Source: Liopterus haemorrhoidalis
Lineage: Eukaryota > Arthropoda > Insecta > Coleoptera > Dytiscidae
Reading direction: 5' to 3'
Assembly: GCA_963971575.1 (NCBI GenBank)
Contig: OZ020625.1
Location: 15,663,646-15,727,645 of the forward strand
Length of the DNA stretch: 64,000 bases
The notes beneath the pieces are model-generated. The model did no database searches. It had not been told where the DNA came from and saw only the letters and a program-made list of their open reading frames with translations. Position numbers and translations under genes: made by a program. Of the stretch, positions 34,140-44,447 are shown piece by piece. The first letter of the stretch is position 1. The number at the start of each line of letters is the position of its first letter.

Positions 34140-35389
34140 AAACAATAAACAAAAATTGCAAAAAAAAGTTAATACTAAACATTAACAAGAAAATAAAGTG
34201 AAAAGCAAAAAGAATGTGTCTTTTATTTTTAAATAAACAATAAAAATTTAATACTAAACGTTAATAAGAATATAAAGTGAAAAGCAAAGAAAATGCGTCA
34301 CTTTTATTTTTAAATAAACAATAAACAAAAAATTGCAAAATAAAGTTAATACTAAACATTAACAAGAAAATAAAGTGAAAAGCAAAGAAAATGTGTCACT
34401 TTTATTTTTAAATAAACAATAAACAAAAAATTGCAAAAAAAAGTTAATACTAAACATTAACAAGAAAATAAAGTGAAAAGCAAAGAAAATGCGTCACTTT
34501 TATTTTTAAATAAACAATAAACAAAAAATTGCAAAAAAAAGTTAATACTAAACATTAACAAGAAAATAAAGTGAAGAGCAAAGAAAATGTGTCACTTTAA
34601 TTTTTAAAATACAGAAAATAAAGTGAAAAGCAACGAAAATGTGTCACTTTTATTTTTAAAATGAAGAAAATAAAGTGAAAAGCAAAAAAAATGCGTCAAT
34701 TTAATTTTTAAAATGAAGAAAACAAGTGAGAAGCAAAAAAAAATGCGTCACTTTAATTTTTAAAATAAAGAAAATAAAGTGAAAAGCAAAAAAAATGTGT
34801 CACTTTTATTTTTAAATAAACAAAGAATTGTAAAAAAAAGTTAATACTAAACATTAACAAGAAAATAAAATGAAAAGTAAAGAAAATGCGTCACTTTTAT
34901 TTTTAAAATGAAGAAAATAAAGTGAAAAGCAAAAAAAAATGCGTCACTTTTATTTTTAAAATGAAGAAAATAAAGTGAAAAGCAAAAAAAATGCGTCACT
35001 TTTATTTTTAAATACACAAAAAACAAAAATTGCAAAAAAAATTAACGCTTAACATTAACAAGAAAATAAAGTAAAACACAAAGAAAATGGGTCACTTTTA
35101 TTTTAAAAATGAAGAAAATAAAGTGAAAAGCAAAAAAATGTGTCACTTTTATTTATAAAGTGAAGAAAACAAAGTGAATAGCAAAAAAATGTGTCACTTT
35201 TATTTTTAAATAAACAATAAACAAAGAATTGTAAAAAAAAGTTAATACTAAACATTACCAAAAAAATAAAGTGAAAAGCAAAGAAAATGTGTCACTTTAA
35301 TTTTTAAAATAAAGAAAATAAAGTGAAAAGCAAAGAAAATGCGTCACTTTTATTTTTAAAATGAAGAAAATAAGTGTAAAGCAAAAAAA
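34140..35389. repeat. satellite array, block A part 1 (52-bp and ~98-bp units)
   Basis: The core unit reads AAAATAAAGTGAAAAGC, a poly-A stretch, then GCGTCACTTTTATTTT. The two halves are inverted copies, so each unit can form a hairpin. A longer unit adds ~47 bp with GTTAATACTAAACATTAAC, itself a small inverted repeat. The antisense strand gives short frames of a repeated 17-residue motif that I do not take as genes. Confidence 0.9.
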
Positions 35390-36373
35390 TTGATGTGAAG
35401 TGTGAATATTCACACATTTCAGAGTTTTGCAGGTATTTAGTAAGTGAATGATGATTATTTGGGATGCCAAAACAGATTTTATATTAATTTTTTTTTTTTT
35501 TTTTATTAATTTTAATTCGAACGCCTAATACCATTATTTAGGTTTCTAAATATGTGCAGTATTTTTTTTTTATATATATGTATAGCAAGATTCTTTAAGA
35601 TTTTGAAAATTGCGCCTATGGCTTTCATTGGTTGTTATAAGCTCCGCCTCTCTGATTTCGTGTACATTGAAACAGAATTTAATTATAATTTCAACAATTT
35701 CCACTGGTTATTAAATTTACGCTTTTAAAAATTAAATGCAATATTTGCCAAAATATAACTATAGAATTTAAAAAAAATAATTTAAACATAAAAATGTAAA
35801 AAAAAGCAAAAAAAAATATTGCCTCTTCTCGTGGGGATCGAACTGACTTACTTGGGTGAAAAAGCCAGCGCAAGTACCACTACACCAAGATAAGCCTTCC
35901 ATTCGAGCGTGTTACAAAGCTATAACTTGTGTACATTATTAGCAAAAAAACACAAAAAATGCGTTTTTTTCCAAAAACATAATCTGATCAAAAATTCCTG
36001 TTGTACTATTCCGGTTCACACCAATGTACATTACTTAGAATTTTTTCAGATTTTTAGTTTAAACCATCTGGGCTACAGAGTGTGGGACAAAATTTTTTTT
36101 GCACAATTTTGGCAAAAATCGCATCAAAATAATTTATTTTGCAAAAATTAAAATTTGATCGTTAATCCACGTACCAAGGGCTTTCATTTGATACCCTATT
36201 CAGAATTTTAAAAAAATATTTTTATTTTCGATGAGCACATATTTGTTTATATTTTTAGGGGGATATATTTTTTAGATGTTTTAGTATTTTTCCTATGTGC
36301 GGGTCAAAGAGTTGTATAAGCATGCCAAATTTCAACTCTCCAGATTTAGCCGTTTGGCTACAATTTTTACCGA

Positions 36374-36409
<36 letters not shown>

Positions 36410-36460
36410 ACGACAAAATGACGGTATAAGGGTTTTTTGGTCATACCTACAAAACCCTAA
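35390..36460 (+). mobile_element. ~1 kb TIR element, copy C, inserted in the satellite
   Basis: It runs from TTGATGTGAAGTGTGAATAT to ACCTACAAAACCCTAA and interrupts a satellite unit, so it is younger than the array. It has (CAGA)n at 36378-36410. A third, unrelated tRNA-like segment lies at 35827-35895. Confidence 0.85.
35827..35895 (-). other. tRNA-like segment in copy C of the 1 kb TIR element
   Basis: On the minus strand it reads a D-arm-like CTTGGTGTAGTGGTACTTGC, a pyrimidine-rich anticodon-loop region, and the T-arm box AGTTCGATCCCC. Stems are imperfect. It is not alignable by eye with the tRNA-like segments of copies A and B. Confidence 0.55.
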
Positions 36461-37430
36461 AAATGCATCAATTTAATTTTTAAAATGAAGAAAATAAGTG
36501 AAAAGCAAAAAAATGCGTCACTTTTATTTTTAAATAAACAATAAACAAAGAATTGTAAAAAAATAGGTAATACTAAACATTAACAAAAATATAAAGTGAA
36601 AAGCAAAGAAAATGCGTCACTTTTATTTTTAAATAGACAGTAAACAAAAAATTGTAAAAAAAGTTAATACTAAACATAAACAAGAAAATAAAGTGAAAAG
36701 CAAAAAAAAAAAATGCGTCATTTTAATTTTTAAAATGAAGAAAATAAAGTGAAAAGAAAAAAATGTGTCACTTTTATTTTTAAATAAACAATAAACAAAT
36801 AATTGTAAAAAATGTTAATACTAAACATTAACAAGAAAATAAAGTGAAAAGCAAAGAAAATGCGTCACTTTAATTTTTAAAATGAAGAAAATAAAATGAA
36901 AGCATAAAAATGCGTCGCTTCAATTTTTAAAATGAAGAAAATAATGTGAAAAGAAAAAAATGCGTAACATAATTTTTAAAATGAAGAAAATAAAGTGAAA
37001 AGCAAAAAAATGCGTCCCTTTAATTTTTAAAATGAAGAAAATAAAGTGAAAAGAAAAAAATGTGTCACTTTTATTTTTAAATAAACAATAAACAAATAAT
37101 TGTAAAAAATGTTAATACTAAACATTAACAAGAAAATAAAGTGAAAAGCAAAGAAAATGCGTCACTTTAATTTTTAAAATGAAGAAAATAAAATGAAAGC
37201 ATAAAAATGCGTCGCTTCAATTTTTAAAATGAAGAAAATAATGTGAAAAGAAAAAAAATGTGTCACATTAATTTTCAAAATGAGGAAAATAAAGTGAAAA
37301 GCAAAAAAAATGCGTAACATAATTTTTAAAATGAAGAAAATAAAGTGAAAAGCAAAAAAATGCGTCCCTTTAATTTTTAAAATGAAGAAAATAAAGTGCA
37401 AATAAAAAAAAAATGCGTCACTTCTATTCA
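36461..37430. repeat. satellite array, block A part 2
   Basis: The 52-bp and ~98-bp units continue after copy C and stop at the 5' edge of the I-like LINE. Two long stretches (about 36755-36950 and 37050-37240) repeat the same unit order, a higher-order duplication. Confidence 0.85.
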
Positions 37431-37454
37431 AAAAAATATAAAAGAAATAATGGC

Positions 37455-37983
37455 CTAAAAAAACCTAACCTATAAAGAAGCTTCTAACATTTACAATAAT
37501 ACACCTTACTCTAATGCCCCTAAATTCAGCAATAATGTAGAACAATCAACACATTTTCCTGAATTAGGTTCAAATAATAATAATAGAAACATAAGTCCCC
37601 CCAAACATTCAACAAGTAATAAAAACAATTATTTATATACAAATACAACCCCTGCTGTAGCATCTCATTATAACTACAATAAATATGCAGCTCAAAATAA
37701 TTCAGCAGCCAAAACGTACCACAGAAATTCGGCACCTCCGCCCTCAGAAATGTTTTATCAAGCCAATAAACACCCCAGCTCACATATCGTACAGAACCCA
37801 TTGGGGGGGGGGGGCAATATCACAATAATCTGAACATAAATACCGAACTTATTATTCAGTTAATAATCACGATATTAAAAAATATTATGGGTACAGATAG
37901 CTCCATACCAAACTCAGAATCTTTAAAAATTATGATTAATGATATATTATCAAATAGTTCACGCTCAGCCCCCAATATAAACT
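37455..37983 (+). pseudogene. I-like LINE ORF1, C-terminal remains
   Basis: The frame is rich in Asn, Ser, Tyr and Pro (ASNIYNNTPYSNAPKFSNN) and contains THFPELG. A G-run at 37803-37812 shifts the frame, after which it continues to SRSAPNIN and a stop at 37983-37985, 3 bp before ORF2. The zinc knuckles expected of ORF1 lie upstream and are not present. Confidence 0.6.
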
Positions 37984-39980
37984 AACATGGAAGGCACAAA
38001 TATTCTTCAATGGAACTGTAGATCAATATATGCTAACAAAAACTCTTTATATCGACTTTTACAAAAATATAAAATAGACATAGCTATATTATCTGAAACG
38101 TGGATTAAACCGGGCAACGCCCCTCCAATAATTAGTAATTATAATATAATAAACACTGACCGTTTTGACGGAAACGGAGGTTGAGCAATTCTAATCAGGA
38201 AACCAATTCCATATACTGCTACAAATATTACTCACAACCTCCATGATATTTTACAAATATCATGTAATATACTGAATAAAAAATGCCAAATAATGTCAAT
38301 ATATGCTAAATCTAAACATAAAATTTCAAAAAATTCCTGGGCTAATATTATCAGTCAAAGTTCATCCAGAACAATTTTTGCTGACGATTTTAACTGTCAC
38401 CACGCAGCTTGGGGGTGTGTTTCAACCGATAAAGAAGGCGAAAACTTAATAGAAGCAACTGATCTGCACAACCTCTGCATACTAAACGATGGTTCACCAA
38501 CATTATGTACCAACCCCTCTCAACAAAAATCTGCAGTTGATCTTTCCATATGTTCTCCAACCCTCTACTCTAAATTTAACTGGCGTACAATTCCTGATAC
38601 TCAGGGATCTAACCATTTCCCATTGATTCTTGAAATAGGTAACAAACCGGGTAAAATCACAGTTAATCCAAAAAACAAGTGGAGAGTACAAGATGCTGAC
38701 TGGGTATCTTATAATCACACAGCACACAACTTAGCTAAAAAATGCAATTACACCGACGATCACATTCACAATTATTATAAATTTATTAAAATTATAATTG
38801 AAGCATCTAGTAAATCAATTCCTAAAAATCAAATAAAAACAATCAATCCACATCGCAGTAAATGTTGGTGAGACGAGGAATGCGAAAAAGCTGAACAGGA
38901 ACGTAAAGACGCATATAAAAAATATAACATACAAAAAAATGTAGATAATTATATCACATGCCAAAGAATGGCCGCCAAAGCCAAAAGAATTTATAAATTG
39001 AAAAGAAAAAATAATTGAAATTTTTTTTAAACACCTTAAATAAAGATACTAGATCTATCTGGCAAAAAATTAAAAACATTGACCACGGTATCAACCCTTC
39101 TCCTACAAATACTACCTCTGCATCTTTCAATATATTAGAAGAATTCTTACAAAAACTGGCTCTCCCCCATAGCAGAAAATAATGATTATACTGTAAATAT
39201 AACAAATGCAAATTTAACATCGGAATTAAACAAGCCATTCACATTCCCCGAACTTTTAAACGCAATAAAATCATCATCGAATACTTCTCCAGGACATGAC
39301 GAAATACGCTATCCTATGATTCATCACCTTCCGAAAAATATGAAAAAAATATTATTAAATATATACAACAAAATTTATGATTCTGGCATAACTATTCCTG
39401 ACTGGAATAAATACAACCTAATCCCGTTGCTCAAACCTAACAAAGACCCGCACAAAGTAGATTCTTACAGACCTATTGCACTATCATCATGTTTACTTAA
39501 AACATATGAACGTCTGATTAAAACTAGATTAGAATGGTGGCTAGAATCTAAAAACATTACCCTAAATTGCATGTTTGGATTTCGGAAAAATTACAGTTGT
39601 TTAGATAGTTTAGCTACTCTGTGCACAGCCATTCAGAACTCTGCCATTAACACTGCCAATAATTATTTAACTGTTTTTTTGGACATCAAAGGGGCAAATA
39701 TGATAACGTTTGATCAGATACACTAATTAATAAAATGTATAAATTAAAAATACCATTTAATATAATTAAATCAATAAAAAACATAATTAAGTCGCGCATT
39801 CTTTACATAAAACACGCACAAAATATGATAGGACCTAGAACATCCAAATTAGGTTTACCACAAGGGGGTGAGTTGAGCCCCATTTTATTTCTTATTTATA
39901 CTTTTGAACTGGTGCAAGTACTCATTCCTGAAACACGTTTTTTAAGTTATGCAGACGATATCTGCTTATACTGCACCTCA

Positions 39981-40247
39981 GCCAACGAGTGGCCGAGGTG
40001 CTGAGTGACCGAAGTGAATGGCCGAGTGACCGAAGTCGTGCTGTTTTAAACTGGTAAAAACAGTCAGGACTGGGCGGTCGGTGGTTCAAGCCTCCTTCGT
40101 TGGTGATATTATTCGGGCGAGAATAATATGTTTACATTACTCTCATTTTCACAATCATTCACCACTCATCCTGGTGTAGGAGCTCGCCCCCTGGCATTGG
40201 CGATTAGCCTCGTTGCAGAAATAGGCCAATGTAAAATAAATAAATAA
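39981..40247 (+). mobile_element. tRNA-derived SINE with 14-bp target duplication
   Basis: The element is flanked by TATACTGCACCTCA at 39967-39980 and 40248-40261. The head has tRNA-like A and B boxes (GAGTGGCCGAGGTGC and GGTTCAAGCCT), and its 5' GCCAACGA can pair with the later TCGTTGG as an acceptor stem. The body ends in an (ATAA)n tail. It resembles a Leu/Ser-type tRNA head with an internal duplication of GAGTGNCCGA. Removing it restores the LINE frame. Confidence 0.92.
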
Positions 40248-40690
40248 TATACTGCACCTCAACAAAATTTTCAGTTACACAACATTCTCTGAATATAGGT
40301 ATGCGTATAATGATTGATTGACTCAGAAATCACGGCCTAGAACTATGTGCGAATAAAACAAAAATAGTATGTTTCACGAACAAAACCAATAAAATTCTCT
40401 CCCTAATTCACTAAATATGGGAGGAATACAAATTAACCTGGTACTAGAAATTAAATATCTAGGGATGCATTTAGACGCAAAATTAAATTTTAAGTCCCAC
40501 ATTCGTAATCTAGTTAAAAAATGTGATTCAGCAGTTAATATGATTAGAATAATTTCTAAGAAAAAATGGGGTGCTGATGTACCAACAGCCATTACGTTTT
40601 ATAGGTGTAGAATTAGATCAATTATTGACTACGGTTGTACAGTGTATGGTTCTGCAAATAATAGTTTATTAGAATTACTAATGTCGGATT

Positions 40691-40800
40691 GCTAACGTAA
40701 GAGTTTTCTCTAACTCGAGTTAAAATCATTTGTTTTTGTATGTTGTACCATACAAAAACAAATGATTTTAACTCGAGTTAGGGATAAATCTTACTTTAGC
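40691..40800. mobile_element. 110-bp palindromic MITE
   Basis: The core is a perfect 33-bp inverted pair (40710-40742 and 40749-40781) around a 6-base loop. Outer arms GCTAACGTAAGAGTTTT and GCTAAAGTAAGATTTAT extend it to the whole element. It interrupts LINE coding between LLMSD and the following segment. Confidence 0.85.
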
Positions 40801-41347
40801 AACCGGCCATAAATAAAATACAATATAAAAACCTCAGATTATGTATCGGAGCTATGCAATAAACACCTAAACACAGCCTATTCGCTGAATGCTCCGAACT
40901 CCCTCTTAATATAAGAAGAAAAACGTTATCAAACAAATTCTGGCTGCATATGTACACCAATAAATTACATATCCTCACCGATAATATTATACATCTTTCA
41001 ACTAAATGTCTCATCTCCCCTTACTGGCAACGCAGAATACTGCCTCCTCTAGTGGATAGTTTCTTGAGTTACAAAGATTCAAAAATTACTGTTGAAAGAA
41101 ATTTTAATCTAACATGCTTCTTATATCCACTAGAATTCTCTCTTCCTAATAATATAGTTGATTCAGAAATAGAAATAAAAAACAATAATATCCTACAAAA
41201 TTACATCAATTCAAAACTTGGGAAAACATACGAAATATATACAGATGGATCAAATCAAAATGAAGGCACTGGATTTGCCATATATGATCCCCAAACAGAA
41301 AAAGATTTTATGTACAAAACAAATAATACTGTTAACATATTCCATAT

Positions 41348-41521
41348 TGTAACACACTGTAACACTTGTTTATTGATGTAAATAATTACAAACATGAAAT
41401 AAAAATGATATAACAAGGTTTAACGTGTTTGGTACCGCGGTTGGCCGTCAACTGTGTAGCCTAATAGCCATTGGTCATCTGCGCATGTGTCAGGGGAGGA
41501 TAGGCAACTTGTAATGTTACA
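41348..41521 (-). repeat. 3' LTR (174 bp)
   Basis: On the plus strand it begins TGTAAC and ends GTTACA, short terminal inverted repeats typical of LTRs. It carries an AATAAA-like signal near 41400. Confidence 0.7.
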
Positions 41522-41580
41522 ATATAGAACTTTTAGCAATATATCGCGGTACTGAGTATTTATTAAACTTACACTTATAC

Positions 41581-43290
41581 TTATTTCTTTCTAACAAGGA
41601 CTATGGGGCTTGCGTAGTCCGAAACGCTGGGTCGTATCACTCCCTTCTTCAACAGCCTGTTAATTTCAGCATCAACAAATTCTTTTTCATGGAATGATAA
41701 TCGTCGAGGGGAAAACCCTATTGGCCTATCATCTTTAAGTGTGATCTTCATCTTGGTTCGGATTTCACTACCGGTAACGTTTGAAGTTTCTTCCGGGAAA
41801 TCTTGAGAATCTATCACTATTTCACGGATTTCGCGTTTAGTGTTCAAGGCCACTTCACCAACATTAACCTCAATTGGGCCACATAAACAGTCAGTGTCAA
41901 TTCTAAAAATGTCTGAATCACTACACTCACTAGCAGGCACTTCTACTTTCGGCTTGCGAATCGTTACACAACTATTAGCGTAGATCAGTTCAACACAGGT
42001 TAAAAACTCCCTGCCTAAAAGTAGATCATCACGAATTGATAGATCTGGTACCACTATAGCTTCAAGTTCATAATGTTCATTGTCCATTTGGATTTCTAAG
42101 TCAACAACTTCACTACACATCACTCGTGTATCGTTTAGTCCGATTAACATATTTTGAGATGGACGCACTTGCACATCTAGTTCGCAGATTAATTTCTCAT
42201 GGATCAAGTTTGATTTCGCGCCCGTGTCGAGCATAGCGCATACCGCTCGACCGTTAACTACACACTCTTTGTGAAATAGGTGGTTGTCAGTTTCAATACG
42301 GTGCACTGAGGATACCGTTGCATCGATTGAAGATTGTTTCTCGTCGCTTTTACGTATTTCTGGGCACTCACGGGCTATATGTCCCTGTTTATTACTCTTA
42401 AAACACACAATCGCATTTCTTGGGGTGCTAACAGCATTTTCCGCAGAGTCAACTACACCAGTTTTGTCGGGTGTCTTAACTTGGTTAAAGTCTCTAACTT
42501 TCTTTTGTTCGGAGAACGGTTCACGTGATCGCTTTTGATCTGTACGTGTCATTTCTTTAGACACCATCTTCATTGTCGAAAGCAGTTCGGGTAATGAAGT
42601 ATGTTTGTTCGCAATCATTTGTATTCGGACTGTGAAATTATCGATCCCTCGAATGAGATGTTGGATCATTTCCTCATCCCTCATTTTGATCTGTCGCCCT
42701 AAGCGTACCTTCGCATGGAAGTAGTCCTCGAATGACTCGTTTGACTTCCAACGCATGCTTCGTATCTTTTCTAAAATATCTATTTCATCGATCCTGTTAC
42801 CAAAAAGATCTCGCAACTCGCTTTTAATTCCAGCCCATGGCTTACAATGAATATCAGGTGTCGATTCATACCATTTACGAGCGTTGGCTAGTAAGCAATT
42901 TATTGCCAACACTTTCATCGTTTGGTCTGATACTTCGTACATTAACTGAATGTCATCGACTCGCTGTAGCCAGACTTCAACATCAAGCGATTCGTCACCA
43001 GCTTGCCCGAATTTAGGAATTTGCGCACCGATTTCTGAAAAGGGAAGTTTGCTTGGACTTGAACGGGTTGTTTCCGTTGAACTGGGACTTGCGCTATCAC
43101 CACGAGTCTCACGTGTTAACATAATAGCTAAAAGTAATTGCAGCATTTCATTAACATTCATGTTATTCGTCTGGGCGGACGTCGTATCGTTTCCATTTGT
43201 TGTATCACATGATCTATTCGAATCCTGTGTCGCGTCAACGTAGTCAGATTCCGCCATTTTGAAATATTTTTGACAGTTAACCAACTTCAC
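41581..43290 (-). CDS. Gag-protease frame of the deleted LTR element (569 aa)
   Basis: Residues ~90-260 are a Gag capsid (VEVWLQRVDDI, CKPWAGIKSELRDLF). A zinc-knuckle position follows, CFKSNKQGHIAREC, where the second Cys of CCHC is Ser. The retropepsin has AMLDTGAKSNLI near residue 355. The frame ends in the RT lead-in (YASPIVLVRKK) at a stop. Gag and protease share one frame with no shift. The product could at most be Gag plus protease. Confidence 0.85.
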   Translation of the reverse strand: MKLVNCQKYFKMAESDYVDATQDSNRSCDTTNGNDTTSAQTNNMNVNEMLQLLLAIMLTRETRGDSASPSSTETTRSSPSKLPFSEIGAQIPKFGQAGDESLDVEVWLQRVDDIQLMYEVSDQTMKVLAINCLLANARKWYESTPDIHCKPWAGIKSELRDLFGNRIDEIDILEKIRSMRWKSNESFEDYFHAKVRLGRQIKMRDEEMIQHLIRGIDNFTVRIQMIANKHTSLPELLSTMKMVSKEMTRTDQKRSREPFSEQKKVRDFNQVKTPDKTGVVDSAENAVSTPRNAIVCFKSNKQGHIARECPEIRKSDEKQSSIDATVSSVHRIETDNHLFHKECVVNGRAVCAMLDTGAKSNLIHEKLICELDVQVRPSQNMLIGLNDTRVMCSEVVDLEIQMDNEHYELEAIVVPDLSIRDDLLLGREFLTCVELIYANSCVTIRKPKVEVPASECSDSDIFRIDTDCLCGPIEVNVGEVALNTKREIREIVIDSQDFPEETSNVTGSEIRTKMKITLKDDRPIGFSPRRLSFHEKEFVDAEINRLLKKGVIRPSVSDYASPIVLVRKK

Positions 43291-43625
43291 ACAGTGTCTA
43301 TAACGTAACTAGCTTCGGACCGGAACACCAGTTTCGCGCCAATACAACACGCTAACCTCACGAGATTTTCCCGCGCTAACCTCAAAATTTCACTACGCGG
43401 TTCGCAATTCGTCGCGTAACTCGCACAACACAACTTCTGCCGCACAGTACGTCGTAGAGACACAAATTATGTTTATTCCTTGAAGTTTTACAATACACCA
43501 CTCGCTGTCCGTCGCGAATCAGCACAGGTACTCCGCACTTAAACTTAAACAATCTCAATTTTCACTCACTAAAAATTGTCACCAATCGTTCACCACTTAA
43601 GCTTGGATGCATCCCACTTCTGAAC

Positions 43626-43758
43626 TGTAACACACTGTAACACTTGTTTATTGATGTAAATAGTTACAAACATGAAATAAAAATGATATAACAAGGTTTA
43701 ACGTGTTTGGTACCGCGGTTGGCCGTCAACTGTGTAGCCTAATAGCCATTGGTCATCT
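43626..43758 (-). repeat. 5' LTR, truncated (133 bp)
   Basis: It matches 41348-41480 except for one base (AATAATT against AATAGTT). The remaining part of the LTR is missing where the LINE sequence resumes at 43759. Confidence 0.75.
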
Positions 43759-43937
43759 CACTTATTTCTAACATGCAATTTGTATCAAATCCAACAACAA
43801 CAATTGTATAAAATAATACTCCTAACTGAAAACAAAATAACTCTACCAACAAATATTCAACTAATACTTAAAACAAAGAACGAAAAAATTTATTACGCTT
43901 TATATGAATACATGAAAAATACAGCTATTTACGTATA

Positions 43938-44226
43938 ACTTGAGATGTATTATATTATATATTAATGGCAATGCATTATCCTTTATTAATTTTAATTACC
44001 ATATCAATTGTCCCCGAATATAATGGCAACGCTCTAATTCTTTTATTTTATTATTGTTAATTTTTTTATTTTATTTTTTTTTTTTCAATTTAATGACAAC
44101 GTATTTAACACAGAAATATAGATAAAATATTATTTTACAGTAACTCTAAATAGCTCCAGACCAATCGCCTAGTAGCGAAGATCCGACTAAACAAAAAAAA
44201 AAAACTTTCTGTAATCAAAATTGGTT
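43938..44226. other. LINE 3' UTR and poly-A end, then spacer to the zinc-finger gene
   Basis: AT-rich sequence, a T-run, then a short unique end and a 12-A run at 44193-44204. No gene. Confidence 0.6.
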
Positions 44227-44447
44227 TTAGAATTGGTAAATTCTATAGTGGTCGTGGAGAAAATTCTTTATCACACTGATCACATTTGTATGGTTCCTCT
44301 CCAGACCGTAATTGTTTGTGAGTAATGAGACTTGAGGACTGTGCAAATGTTTTATCACACTGATCACATTTGAATAGTTTCTCTTCAGAATGTATTCGTT
44401 TGTGAGAAATGAGATGTGATGACCTAGAAAATATTGAATCACACTTA
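44227..44447 (-). pseudogene. three decayed C2H2 fingers after the frameshifted stop
   Basis: In the frame two bases off the main exon, the sequence reads as three more finger units (Cys pair, Phe, Leu, His pair spacing), with linker RSGEEPYKCDQC. A 2-bp loss and a TAA at the link to finger 19 separate them from the ORF, which now ends after HSRETIKM. They show the protein once had about 22 fingers. Confidence 0.8.

Larger units (their letters stand above)
27519..37430. repeat. segmental duplication block A (paralogue of 53399-61556)
   Basis: Long stretches match block B in the same orientation at high identity: 27540-28142, 28965-29850, 29850-31860, 31860-31985, 33197-34140, and then the satellite. 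Block A alone has the segments 28143-28964 and 31986-33196. Block B alone has the Penelope insertion and two MITEs. AT-rich intervening sequence has no credible gene. Confidence 0.9.
41348..43758 (-). mobile_element. internally deleted Ty3/gypsy-type LTR element
   Basis: Two direct copies of an LTR bracket a gag-protease frame that stops at the start of RT. The LTR segments match in 132 of 133 positions by my count, so the insertion is recent. RT, RNase H and integrase are absent, and the 5' LTR lacks its first ~41 bp. No good primer binding site was recognised next to the 5' LTR. Confidence 0.8.
37987..43937 (+). pseudogene. I-like LINE ORF2 (endonuclease, RT, RNase H), broken
   Basis: The endonuclease (37987-38870) has QWNCRSI and LSETW, a TGA at 38182, then ADDFNCHHAAWG where the usual G-D-F-N reads D-D-F-N. 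The S-D-H motif reads SNHFPL. The RT (39240-40004) has NTSPGHDEI, SYRPIALSS, FLDIKGA, LGLPQGGELSP and the catalytic YADDICLY. RNase H begins with EIYTDGSNQNEGTGFAIYD at 41236-41290 and is cut by the LTR element at 41347. The C-terminal segment resumes before 43937. Several stops and shifts and the two altered catalytic positions show it is dead. Confidence 0.85.
37440..44204 (+). mobile_element. I-like LINE with RNase H, host of three nested insertions
   Basis: It has ORF1 remains, an ORF2 with endonuclease, RT and RNase H, a C-terminal segment at 43790-43937, and a 3' end with a poly-A run at 44193-44204. A SINE (39981-40247), a palindromic MITE (40691-40800) and an LTR element (41348-43758) are inside it. 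Without them it would be about 4 kb. Confidence 0.85.

Noticed and set aside
34140..37430. CRISPR-like array because of regular repeats
   Set aside because: Units are contiguous and variable with no unique spacers, in a eukaryotic TE landscape. It is a satellite.
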